A stretch of 8,631 bases of DNA from an uncultured Clostridia bacterium (GCA_934647145.1 CAKUFB010000107.1:1-8631), one strand, 5' to 3'; positions 1-7,142 are shown, numbered from the stretch's first letter. Program-made: numbers and translations. Notes: a model not told the origin generated them from the sequence alone.

Positions 1-6
1 GCATAC

Positions 7-32
7 GGGGGTAGGGGTTCCGGGGGAGGGGG
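7..32 (+). other. G-run cluster, possible G-quadruplex
   Basis: Four runs of four or five G lie at 7-11, 14-17, 22-26 and 28-32, separated by 2, 4 and 1 nt. This fits the usual four-run quadruplex pattern on the plus strand. The last two runs also form the left arm of the palindrome at 21-53, so the two structures would be mutually exclusive. Only the sequence pattern is seen; folding is inferred. Confidence 0.45.
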
Positions 33-53
33 CGCAACGCGCCCCCTCCCCCG
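21..53. repeat. Perfect 15-bp GC-rich palindrome
   Basis: Arms 21-35 and 39-53 are exact reverse complements, separated by the 3-nt loop AAC. There is no T-tract on either side, so it is not a textbook intrinsic terminator. It lies beyond the atp terminator in non-coding DNA. Its G-rich arm, AACGC-type centre and C-rich arm resemble the palindrome at 8560-8578, which suggests an intergenic repeat family, though two copies cannot prove this. Confidence 0.7.
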
Positions 54-58
54 CACCC

Positions 59-77
59 GCGGCGGCGCAGCCGCCGC
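59..77. repeat. 8-bp GGC/GCC palindrome
   Basis: Arms 59-66 and 70-77 are perfect reverse complements around the 3-nt loop GCA. On the plus strand it is followed by five A residues, so read on the minus strand the T-run precedes the hairpin; this is the wrong order for an intrinsic terminator of the atp operon. It may be a back-up structure or part of the same composite intergenic repeat as 21-53. Confidence 0.5.
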
Positions 78-93
78 AAAAACAGCTTGCGCC

Positions 94-131
94 AAAAAGA
101 GACAGCCGGAGATCCTCGAAAGAATCTCCGG
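94..131 (-). terminator. Intrinsic terminator of the atp operon
   Basis: Read on the minus strand, 131-121 pairs with 116-106 in an 11-bp stem (one U-G wobble) closed by a UUCG tetraloop at 120-117. The U-rich stretch CUGUCUCUUUUU follows at 105-94. The stem begins 13 nt after the atpC stop codon. The T-run starts about 7 nt past the stem base, so it is slightly displaced from ideal, but position, stem and tetraloop make it the evident end of the operon. Confidence 0.8.
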
Positions 132-144
132 TACATTGCGTGCG

Positions 145-408
145 TTACGCGTTTTTCCATTCAAACTGGGTGGTGAGCAGGTTTACCTCGCCGCCCGCCA
201 CGTGGAGCATACCGCCCCTGCAGTGAGCCTTGAGCACCTTGCCGTTCACCACGACGCGCGTTTCCCCGTCGCCCACGGCGGTGAGGTAGTCGATGTGGCG
301 CGGCAGAATGCAGACCTCGCCCTGCACGGTGCGAACCACGATGCGATCCGCGTCGCCCTCATAGACCATTTCCTCCGGCGTGACGATTCTCAGCCTGATG
401 CTCGCCAT
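145..408 (-). CDS. atpC: ATP synthase F1 epsilon subunit, short form without the C-terminal domain
   Basis: This is the epsilon subunit of the central stalk, which binds gamma and the c-ring. The 87 residues match the N-terminal beta-sandwich of the family. The conserved block at about residues 30-45 (GEVCILPRHIDYLTAV) is the counterpart of the usual G-x-x-x-LP-x-H segment. Most bacterial epsilon subunits are about 130-140 residues, with a C-terminal two-helix domain that binds ATP and can insert into F1 to block hydrolysis. That domain is absent here. The TAA stop is followed after 13 nt by the operon terminator, so there is no room for a frameshifted remainder. The ATG lies 2 nt after the atpD stop; its ribosome site GGAG sits in the last codons of atpD with a 7-nt effective spacing once A/T bases are counted, which favours coupled translation. 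Identity is secure; the functional effect of the missing domain is inferred. Confidence 0.93.
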   Translation of the reverse strand: MASIRLRIVTPEEMVYEGDADRIVVRTVQGEVCILPRHIDYLTAVGDGETRVVVNGKVLKAHCRGGMLHVAGGEVNLLTTQFEWKNA

Positions 409-410
409 TT

Positions 411-1808
411 TTATTCTCCTTTTTTCGCCTTGGCGACCGCCTCGTCGATGGTGCCCACGAACAGGAAGGCGCTCTCGGGCAGGTCGTCGTGCTTGCCCTC
501 GATGATCTCCTTAAAGCCGCGGATGGTTTCCTTGAGCGGGACATAGCGGCCCTGCATGCCGGTAAACTGCTCGGCGACGTGGAAGGGCTGGCTCAGGAAA
601 CGCTGCACCTTACGGGCGCGGGCCACGGTGATCTTGTCCTCGTCGGACAGCTCGTCCATGCCCATGATGGCGATGATGTCCTGCAGCTCCTTGTAGCGCT
701 GCAGAATGCTCTGCACCTTACGGGCGACCTCGTAGTGCTCGCTGCCGACGACCTCAGGCGAGAGGATGCGGCTGGTGGAGTCGAGCGGATCCACGGCCGG
801 GAAGATGCCCAGCGAGGAAATGCTTCGACTGAGCACGGTGGTCGCGTCCAGGTGCGCGAACGTCGTCGCGGGAGCCGGGTCGGTCAGGTCGTCAGCCGGC
901 ACGTAAACCGCCTGCACCGAGGTGATCGAGCCCTTGTGGGTGGAGGTGATGCGCTCCTGGAGCGCGCCCATTTCGGTCGCCAGGGTGGGCTGATAGCCCA
1001 CGGCGCTGGGCATACGGCCGAGCAGAGCCGACACCTCGGAGCCCGCCTGAGTGAAACGGAAAATGTTGTCGATGAACAGCAGCACGTCCTGATTCTCGCG
1101 ATCGCGGAAATATTCCGCCATCGTCAGGCCGGACAGTCCCACGCGCATACGCGCTCCCGGCGGCTCGTTCATCTGACCATAGACCAGCGCGGTCTTGTTC
1201 AGAACGCCGCTTTCCTTCATTTCGTTGTACAGGTCGTTGCCCTCGCGGGTACGCTCGCCGACGCCGGTGAACACGGACAGACCGCCGTGCTCCTTGGCGA
1301 TGTTGTTGATCAGCTCCATGATCAGAACGGTTTTGCCCACGCCCGCGCCGCCGAACAGGCCGATCTTGCCGCCCTTTGCGTAGGGCGCGATCAGGTCGAC
1401 GACCTTGATGCCGGTTTCCAGGATCTCGGTCGTGGACTCCTGCTCGTCATAGCTGGGCGCTTCGCGGTGAATGGGCCACCTTTCCATGCCTTCGGGCGCC
1501 GGCATATTGTCGATCGGCTCGCCCAGCAGGTTAAAGATGCGGCCCAGGCACTTCTCGCCCACCGGCACGGAAATCGGCGCGCCGGTATCGATTGCCTCAA
1601 TGCCACGTCTCAGGCCGTCGGTGCTGCTCATGGCGATGCAGCGCGCCACGTTGTCGCCCACGTGCTGCGCCACCTCGGCCACCAGCGTTCCCTCGCCCTT
1701 GCTGATTTCAATGGCATTGAGCAGCTCGGGCATGTGGCCGTCCTGAAACTGAATGTCAAGCACCGGGCCGATAACCTGCACGACGGTGCCGATATTCTGC
1801 TTCTCCAT
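411..1808 (-). CDS. atpD: ATP synthase F1 beta subunit (catalytic)
   Basis: The beta subunit carries the three catalytic nucleotide sites of F1 on the cytoplasmic side of the membrane. At 465 residues it is of normal length. The Walker A motif GGAGVGKT is at residues 153-160, with the catalytic glutamate in GERTREG at Glu185. The Walker B strand LLFID ends at Asp247. The alpha/beta family signature PAVDPLDSTS is at 337-346. The torque-transmitting loop reads DELSDED at 385-391, a conservative variant of the DELSEED motif. Every expected active-site element is present, so the enzyme should be functional. An upstream AGGAGA, about 6 nt before the ATG, lies in the 21-nt gap after atpG and supports this start. 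The gene lies between atpG and atpC, as in the standard operon order. Confidence 0.99.
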   Translation of the reverse strand: MEKQNIGTVVQVIGPVLDIQFQDGHMPELLNAIEISKGEGTLVAEVAQHVGDNVARCIAMSSTDGLRRGIEAIDTGAPISVPVGEKCLGRIFNLLGEPIDNMPAPEGMERWPIHREAPSYDEQESTTEILETGIKVVDLIAPYAKGGKIGLFGGAGVGKTVLIMELINNIAKEHGGLSVFTGVGERTREGNDLYNEMKESGVLNKTALVYGQMNEPPGARMRVGLSGLTMAEYFRDRENQDVLLFIDNIFRFTQAGSEVSALLGRMPSAVGYQPTLATEMGALQERITSTHKGSITSVQAVYVPADDLTDPAPATTFAHLDATTVLSRSISSLGIFPAVDPLDSTSRILSPEVVGSEHYEVARKVQSILQRYKELQDIIAIMGMDELSDEDKITVARARKVQRFLSQPFHVAEQFTGMQGRYVPLKETIRGFKEIIEGKHDDLPESAFLFVGTIDEAVAKAKKGE

Positions 1809-1829
1809 GCTTATCTCCTATCTCGGCGC

Positions 1830-2669
1830 TTATTCTTCAGCACCGGCTACGATTTCGGTGATCTCCTGCGTGATCGAGCTCTGGCGCGCGCGGTTGTAGT
1901 GCAGGCTCAGTTCATCGATCATCTTCTGCGCGTTCTTCGTCGCCGAATCCATGGCGTTGCGGCGGGCGGAAACCTCGCTGGCAAACGCGTCGCATACGGC
2001 GGCGTAGAGCTGCCCGGCCAGATAGTCGGGCATGACGGCCGCCAGAATCGTCGCAGGGTCCGGTTCCATAATCATCTGGGAGGCGTGCTTCGCGTCCGAA
2101 TCGGGCGTCACCGGCAGAAGGGTGGTCACGACCGCGTCCTGCACCAGCGCGGAAAGCAGCGTGGTGGACACCAGCGTCACTTTGGCGCACTGGCCGGAGA
2201 GGAAGCGCTCGATGAGCAGATCCGCCATTTCGCGGCACCCGTCGCCCTTGACCTGCTCCGTCCGCGTATACTTGTCGGAAAGCAGCCGGCAGCCGCGGTG
2301 GGCATAGCGCTCGAGCGCCTTTTTGCCCACGGGCAGCACCCAGGTCTTTTCATCGATCAGCTCGTCGGCCAGCTTGAACACGGCGGCGTTGTAGTGCCCG
2401 GCCAGTCCGCGGTCGCCCGCGATGACCACGACGCACTTTTCCTCGCCCGCCTGCTCGCAGAAGAACGGCGGCTGCTCGTCCAGGTTGTGTGAAGCGATAT
2501 CGGCAATCACCTGCTGACTGATGCGCATATAGGGGCGGGTCTGCTCCATGCGCTGCCGCGCCCTGCGAATTTTGGAGGAAGCGACCAGCTGCATGGCGTT
2601 GGTAATCTGCTTGGTGCTCTCCACGCTTCGAATGCGCAGCTTGATATCCTTCATCGTCGATCCGGCCAT
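1830..2669 (-). CDS. atpG: ATP synthase F1 gamma subunit (central rotor shaft)
   Basis: Gamma is the rotating shaft that couples the c-ring to the alpha/beta head. The 279 residues include the N-terminal helix segment with KDIKLRIRSVESTKQIT (about 7-23), the central GDRGLAGHYN motif (85-94), and the highly conserved C-terminal helix with SARRNAMDSATKNA (234-247) and YNRARQSSITQEI (258-270). The length is slightly below the usual 285-290, and there is no insertion like the regulatory hairpin of chloroplast and cyanobacterial gamma. The first ATG (MAGSTMKDI) is preferred over the ATG five codons later: it has a strong GGAGG about 8 nt upstream, located inside the end of atpA, and family members commonly begin M-A-x-M-R-D-I. 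It starts 3 nt after the atpA stop, so coupled translation is likely. Confidence 0.98.
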   Translation of the reverse strand: MAGSTMKDIKLRIRSVESTKQITNAMQLVASSKIRRARQRMEQTRPYMRISQQVIADIASHNLDEQPPFFCEQAGEEKCVVVIAGDRGLAGHYNAAVFKLADELIDEKTWVLPVGKKALERYAHRGCRLLSDKYTRTEQVKGDGCREMADLLIERFLSGQCAKVTLVSTTLLSALVQDAVVTTLLPVTPDSDAKHASQMIMEPDPATILAAVMPDYLAGQLYAAVCDAFASEVSARRNAMDSATKNAQKMIDELSLHYNRARQSSITQEITEIVAGAEE

Positions 2670-2672
2670 CGA

Positions 2673-4184
<1,512 letters not shown>

Positions 4185-4202
4185 TTGATCAGCCTTCTTT
4201 CC

Positions 4203-4736
4203 TTACTGCTCATCCGCCAGATAGCGGCGCATGAGATCCAGCCTGTGCTGGATGGTATTGTCATAGCGGCGTCCCTGCATATCCACGCGCAGACCGCCGA
4301 TCAGCGCCCTGTCCAGCCGCACGTCGAGGCGCACGGCCTTGCCGGAAATCTCCGACAGGCGCTTGATCAGGCGGGCCTTCTGCGTTTCGGAAAGCGGCTC
4401 GGCCGAGGTGACGGTCGCCTCCACGACGCCCTGCGCCTCCATCGACTTGAGATGGAAGTACTTCGCGCACTCGTGGAAGTATGAAAGCGCGCCGCGCTGC
4501 AAAAGCAGCTTGGTAAAGTTCACCAGGTAAGGATGCGCCTCGCCGATGCTCTCGTCGAGTATGCGCAGTCTGTCCTCCTGCGGCAGCGCATGGGAAGAAA
4601 GCAGGCCGACATAGCCCTTTTCCTCCTGAAAAATCCGATCCAGCGCGGCAATTTCGTCGTCCAGGCGATCAAGCAAACGCTCCTCTTTCGCCAGTTCAAA
4701 CAGCGCCTCGCCGTATTCTCTGGCCAGCTGCGTCAT
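4203..4736 (-). CDS. atpH: ATP synthase F1 delta subunit (OSCP-like)
   Basis: Delta sits on top of F1 and ties the alpha N-termini to the b-subunit stator, resisting rotor torque. The 177 residues match the family length. The N-terminal helical domain begins with LAREYGEALFELAKEE (4-19). The C-terminal conserved block at about 143-165 includes RALIGGLRVDMQG and the terminal TIQHRL. The start overlaps the atpF stop in an ATGA arrangement (4 nt). Only a weak purine-rich ribosome site (GAAGAA) lies upstream, so translation probably depends on ribosomes finishing atpF. Delta is divergent among bacteria, but the motif and gene order make the call firm. Confidence 0.97.
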   Translation of the reverse strand: MTQLAREYGEALFELAKEERLLDRLDDEIAALDRIFQEEKGYVGLLSSHALPQEDRLRILDESIGEAHPYLVNFTKLLLQRGALSYFHECAKYFHLKSMEAQGVVEATVTSAEPLSETQKARLIKRLSEISGKAVRLDVRLDRALIGGLRVDMQGRRYDNTIQHRLDLMRRYLADEQ

Positions 4737-5236
4737 GCTTCTTCACCCGCATTTCGGATAAATTCGTCCACCAGCTTGTCGTAGTCGTCCGCCTTGATTT
4801 CGCGGCTGACCATCTGCTCGGCGATGTCTACCGCCATGCCGGACATCTCTTTCTTGACCTGGGCAATCGCCTTGACCTTCTGCTGCTCGATCTCGTTCTC
4901 GGCGCGCTGCATCATGCTGCCCGCCTGCTCCTGAGCGTCCCTGAGGATGGCGTCGGAGCGCAGAGAGGCCGTTTCAACCGCCTTCTTGACCAGGCTGTCC
5001 GCCTCGGCGCGCGCGCCGGAGAGGCGCTGGTCATAGTCCTGCTTCATCTGAGCGGCCTGCGCGCGGTCGGACCTGGCCGCGTCATAGATGCCGTCGACCT
5101 CCTGCTGGCGCTTTTCAAGCACCGCCATGACCGGCTTGAACAGGAACTTCTTCATCAGAGAGCAGAGAATCAGCAGGTTGCAGAATGCGAAGATGATATT
5201 CCAGGGCACGATCGAGAAAAACTCCTGCACCTTCAT
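4733..5236 (-). CDS. atpF: ATP synthase Fo b subunit (peripheral stalk)
   Basis: The b subunit anchors the stator: one N-terminal membrane helix followed by a long charged helix that reaches delta. In this 167-residue protein a hydrophobic segment runs from about 9 to 28 (IVPWNIIFAFCNLLILCSLM), then basic KKFLFKP, then a heptad-like, Ala/Glu/Lys/Gln-rich coiled-coil region to about residue 145. Only one b-type gene is present, so the stalk should be a b homodimer rather than the b/b-prime pair of photosynthetic bacteria. GGGAGG lies 8 nt before the ATG in the 25-nt gap after atpE. The stop codon overlaps the atpH start. Confidence 0.97.
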   Translation of the reverse strand: MKVQEFFSIVPWNIIFAFCNLLILCSLMKKFLFKPVMAVLEKRQQEVDGIYDAARSDRAQAAQMKQDYDQRLSGARAEADSLVKKAVETASLRSDAILRDAQEQAGSMMQRAENEIEQQKVKAIAQVKKEMSGMAVDIAEQMVSREIKADDYDKLVDEFIRNAGEEA

Positions 5237-5261
5237 GCTTCGTTCCTCCCGCTCTTTCCGC

Positions 5262-5525
5262 TTAGTTCAGCTTGCCCACCAGCGGGTTGACAAGCACCAG
5301 GATCAGAGCGATGATGAAGCTGTAAATACCGGTGGTCTCGGCCATGGCGCAGCCCAGGATCAGGGAAGAGGTGATTTCGCTCTTGGCCTCGGGCTGACGG
5401 CCGATCGCCTCCAGCGCCTTACCGGCCGCAAAGCCTTCGCCGACGGCGGGACCCCAGCCGGCGGTCATCGCGATACCCGCGCCAATCGCGGAGCAGCCCA
5501 GAACAATAGCCTTATCCAGATTCAT
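5262..5525 (-). CDS. atpE: ATP synthase Fo c subunit (ion-translocating rotor ring), likely Na+ type
   Basis: Subunit c is a two-helix hairpin whose oligomeric ring carries the coupling ion. Helix 1 (about 6-29) contains the packing glycines GAGIAM and helix 2 spans about 53-80, joined by the polar loop RQPEAK (43-48). The coupling carboxylate is Glu63, in AETTGIYS (62-69). Aligned by eye to the Ilyobacter tartaricus Na+ ring, Thr64, Thr65 and Tyr68 match the Ser66, Thr67 and Tyr70 ligand and network positions, and Glu30 replaces Gln32. A Glu at that position together with the helix-2 Glu is the two-carboxylate pattern described for the Fusobacterium nucleatum Na+ ring. Na+ coupling is therefore likely but is inferred. 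The protein has 87 residues. Its start has the best ribosome site of the operon, fitting the need for many copies per complex. Confidence 0.98.
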   Translation of the reverse strand: MNLDKAIVLGCSAIGAGIAMTAGWGPAVGEGFAAGKALEAIGRQPEAKSEITSSLILGCAMAETTGIYSFIIALILVLVNPLVGKLN

Positions 5526-5532
5526 AACAGTA

Positions 5533-5539
5533 CCCTCCT
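5533..5539 (-). promoter_or_regulatory. Strong ribosome binding site of atpE
   Basis: AGGAGGG on the minus strand lies 7 nt before the atpE ATG, in the 52-nt gap after atpB, the longest gap inside the operon. It is the closest match to the anti-Shine-Dalgarno consensus among the nine genes. High translation of c relative to its neighbours is expected from the ring stoichiometry. Confidence 0.8.
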
Positions 5540-5577
5540 AAATTATTCTTGTCGTTGTGGGGACGGGAATCTATTTG

Positions 5578-6321
5578 CTAACCCTCCGCAGCTACCGAGA
5601 TGTTGATCATCATCAGCATGCAGAAGATGAAAGCCTGAATACAGCTGGAGAACAGGTCGAAGTAAACGGACATCACGGCGGGCAGGCCGATCTGAAGCAG
5701 CGGGACGCCGCTCATCACCTGGCCCACGACGCCCGGAATCAGGCCGAACAGCGCGGCCGAGGCGGCGCCCAGCGCCGAGTATACCATCATCGAAATGATC
5801 GAGCCGGAGGCCACGTTGCCGAAGTGACGGAAGGCCATGGACAGGGGGGTCATGACCTCGCTGACCACGTTGATGGGCATCAGCGGCGGCAGCGGCTTGA
5901 AGAAGCCCCACAGATAGCCGCCCAGGCCGTTGGTCTTGATCTTCCAGTAGGTGATCAGCACGAACACCACCAGCGCCCAGCCGATCAGCGTGGACAGATC
6001 CTTCGTCGGCGGGTCCATCGTCAGAAGGCTGGAAAGACTCGACAGCGCGCTGATGCTCAGGACGGACGCGGCCAGCGGCGCGTAAAACGAGAGCCTGAAT
6101 TTCGGCCCCATATTTTCCCGCACCAGGCCGTTGACCTTGGTCACGATCCACTCGGCGACGATCTGCCGCCTGGTGGTGGCGTGTACCTTCAGTCCGCGGG
6201 TCAGAAAAATACAGACCGCCGTGATCACCGCCATGACAATCCACGTGTTCACGACCGCCTCGGACAGCATGAACCAGTCGTTCTGATAGAGTATTTTCGC
6301 ACCGCTCAGGTTAATCTCCAT
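5578..6321 (-). CDS. atpB: ATP synthase Fo a subunit (stator ion channel)
   Basis: Subunit a forms the two half-channels that bring ions to and from the c-ring. The 247-residue protein is hydrophobic, with several predicted membrane helices. The essential arginine is Arg165, in LSMAFRHFGN (160-169), the counterpart of Arg210 in E. coli. Upstream, PINVVSE (149-155) matches the conserved segment before it. The last helix holds FDLFSSCIQAFIF (221-233), including Gln229 at the usual conserved glutamine position. The motif TMDPPTKDLST (101-111) is the family's loop before helix 3. The ATG shares one base with the atpI stop (TGATG), and GGGGAG lies about 9 nt upstream, within atpI. The function is secure; ion specificity cannot be read from this subunit alone. 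Confidence 0.98.
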   Translation of the reverse strand: MEINLSGAKILYQNDWFMLSEAVVNTWIVMAVITAVCIFLTRGLKVHATTRRQIVAEWIVTKVNGLVRENMGPKFRLSFYAPLAASVLSISALSSLSSLLTMDPPTKDLSTLIGWALVVFVLITYWKIKTNGLGGYLWGFFKPLPPLMPINVVSEVMTPLSMAFRHFGNVASGSIISMMVYSALGAASAALFGLIPGVVGQVMSGVPLLQIGLPAVMSVYFDLFSSCIQAFIFCMLMMINISVAAEG

Positions 6322-6740
6322 CAGTATTCACTCCCCTTCGCCTTCATTTTCGTCAGCAGCTGCATCGCCATGATGGTCACGCGCGGGAACAGAAGCGGCG
6401 CCATGCAGGCGATCCAGTTCGCGCCCAGCACCTTGATCGACACGCCGATAATCACCATCATCGCGCACAGGCGCTTGCTGTAGCTCATCTTCATCCTGGT
6501 CTTGGCCTGCTTCATCGCTTCCTTTTCCTCCGCGTCCAGCCCGTGCGTCACCTTCTGCACGTTCCACGCCATGAAAAAGAAGTTGCCGACCGCCGTCAGA
6601 AAGCCGATCGCCGCGCCCAGCAGCACCATCCAGTCAAACTGCCCGACGATCACAAACACCGCCGCCATGATCGCGGTCAGTATGCCCGTGCCGATGGCGA
6701 TATGCCCGGTCTCAACCCAAACCGCCTTTTGTGGCTTCAT
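6321..6740 (-). CDS. atpI: ATP synthase subunit I-like membrane protein
   Basis: This small, poorly conserved membrane protein commonly leads atp operons. In other bacteria AtpI has been linked to c-ring assembly or stability and possibly to cation supply. Starting at MKPQKAVW it has 139 residues with four hydrophobic segments, at roughly 13-33, 37-59, 91-106 and 108-127. A charged loop between the second and third (EEKEAMKQAKTRMK, 71-84) separates two hairpins, the usual AtpI pattern. The frame is open upstream to an ATG at 6890, but that 50-residue extension is Gly/Ala/Pro/Arg-rich and lacks a family match. The chosen ATG has AAAGGA at 6756-6751, 10 nt upstream. The family call rests on position, size and topology, because the sequence itself diverges quickly. 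Confidence 0.85.
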   Translation of the reverse strand: MKPQKAVWVETGHIAIGTGILTAIMAAVFVIVGQFDWMVLLGAAIGFLTAVGNFFFMAWNVQKVTHGLDAEEKEAMKQAKTRMKMSYSKRLCAMMVIIGVSIKVLGANWIACMAPLLFPRVTIMAMQLLTKMKAKGSEY

Positions 6741-6790
6741 CTCACCCGTTTCCTTTCCGGCAGAGCCGCCTAAACAGTTTCCAGTATACC

Positions 6791-6808
6791 CCGCGCGCCT
6801 GCGCGCGG
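6791..6808 (-). other. GC hairpin in the atp leader
   Basis: Arms 6791-6797 and 6802-6808 are perfect reverse complements around a 4-nt centre. On the minus strand it lies about 50 nt before the atpI start, inside the predicted atp mRNA leader. No U-tract follows, so it is not an attenuator. It could stabilise the 5' end of the mRNA or affect translation; no known riboswitch is recognised. Confidence 0.45.
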
Positions 6809-6812
6809 CAAT

Positions 6813-6841
6813 GGGCATTCCCGAAGGAGCGCCCGTTTTTT
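6813..6841 (+). terminator. Hairpin plus T6, possible plus-strand terminator
   Basis: Read on the plus strand, GGGC/GCCC (6813-6816 with 6831-6834) and TTCC/GGAG (6818-6821 with 6826-6829, one wobble) pair around the loop CGAA, with one A-C mismatch. Six T residues follow at 6836-6841. It would stop transcripts running antisense out of the atp operon. Read on the minus strand, the same bases form a hairpin with a C(UUCG)G tetraloop inside the atp leader. Either strand, or both, could be the functional one. Confidence 0.4.
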
Positions 6842-6895
6842 GCGCATTCGCGGGGAAATGTCCGAATCCGGGCATCCCATTCGCCGTCATGATAC

Positions 6896-6916
6896 AATCT
6901 AATCCAATTGTAGATT
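6896..6916. promoter_or_regulatory. Inverted repeat at the atp transcription start, candidate operator
   Basis: AATCTA (6896-6901) and TAGATT (6911-6916) form a perfect 6-bp inverted repeat with a 9-nt spacer that contains CAATTG. It overlaps the -10 element and its centre falls at the expected start of atp transcription, a place where a dimeric repressor could act. No regulator gene is in the window and the AT-rich content makes chance symmetry possible. Confidence 0.3.
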
Positions 6917-6942
6917 ATACTACATATCGCCGTCTGAAACAA
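6914..6942 (-). promoter_or_regulatory. Predicted promoter of the atp operon
   Basis: On the minus strand a perfect -10 TATAAT (6919-6914) follows a -35-like TTGTTT (6942-6937) after 17 nt. Transcription should start near 6907, giving a leader of about 165 nt before atpI. The -35 matches only the TTG half of the consensus, so the promoter is probably moderate or activator-assisted. It lies in the only AT-rich patch upstream of atpI. Confidence 0.65.
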
Positions 6943-7002
6943 GCCGTTGCAAAGGTTTATTTTCCGCTAATTTTCCACATTGATCCTCCGTTTTCTTAAC
7001 AC

Positions 7003-7025
7003 GCGGACAGGGCCTGCGCTTTTTT
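7003..7025 (+). terminator. Weak hairpin plus T6 upstream of the aspA promoter
   Basis: GCG (7003-7005) pairs with CGC (7017-7019), and CAG (7008-7010) pairs with CTG (7014-7016) around GGC, with a 2-nt bulge. Six T residues follow at 7020-7025. It is short and bulged, so weak, but it has the correct order for a plus-strand terminator and ends 23 nt before the aspA -35 box. It may shield aspA from read-through. No gene upstream on the plus strand needs it. Confidence 0.3.
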
Positions 7026-7048
7026 GACGGCTTTTCCTGCAAATATTC

Positions 7049-7077
7049 TTGACACTCCGCCCCGGCAGTGCTATAAT
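7049..7077 (+). promoter_or_regulatory. Consensus sigma-A promoter of aspA
   Basis: TTGACA (7049-7054) and TATAAT (7072-7077) are both perfect consensus hexamers with the ideal 17-nt spacing. Transcription should start near 7084, leaving a leader of about 59 nt before the aspA ATG. The surrounding DNA is GC-rich, so a chance match is unlikely. Confidence 0.9.
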
Positions 7078-7125
7078 TGCCCTGTAAATGCAGCTTCTGA
7101 TGCATCTATTCTCGAATATGACCGG

Positions 7126-7133
7126 AAAGGAAG
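7126..7133 (+). promoter_or_regulatory. Ribosome binding site of aspA
   Basis: AAAGGAAG lies 9 nt before the ATG at 7143 and fixes this start. The protein begins at the position expected from the family, just before the conserved ERDAVGALEVP segment. Confidence 0.75.
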
Positions 7134-7142
7134 CAGTTCAAT

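Noticed and set aside
145..408. Epsilon truncated by a frameshift or sequencing error
   Set aside because: Only 13 nt separate the stop from the terminator stem, and no frame beyond encodes a helical C-terminal domain.
489..2492. 667-codon open frame on the plus strand, antisense to atpD and atpG
   Set aside because: It mirrors the real genes; GC-rich codon use leaves few stops on the opposite strand. Its His/Arg/Ala/Leu-rich translation has no recognisable domain, and atpD and atpG are unmistakable.
6741..6890. 50-residue N-terminal extension of AtpI from the ATG at 6890
   Set aside because: Gly/Pro/Arg-rich and unlike AtpI, lies across the leader hairpins, and the ATG at 6740 gives a normal-length protein with a ribosome site.
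6957..6980. Seven-codon minus-strand frame (MWKISGK) preceded by GGAGG
   Set aside because: It lies upstream of the predicted atp promoter, is too short to judge, and the spacing from GGAGG to ATG is only 4 nt.
6502..6999. 165-codon plus-strand frame across atpI and the divergent region
   Set aside because: Mostly antisense to atpI, with no coding features in its intergenic tail.
7088..7105. ATGCA-N8-TGCAT inverted repeat in the aspA leader
   Set aside because: Five base pairs with an 8-nt spacer is easily produced by chance and no regulator is known to link to it.
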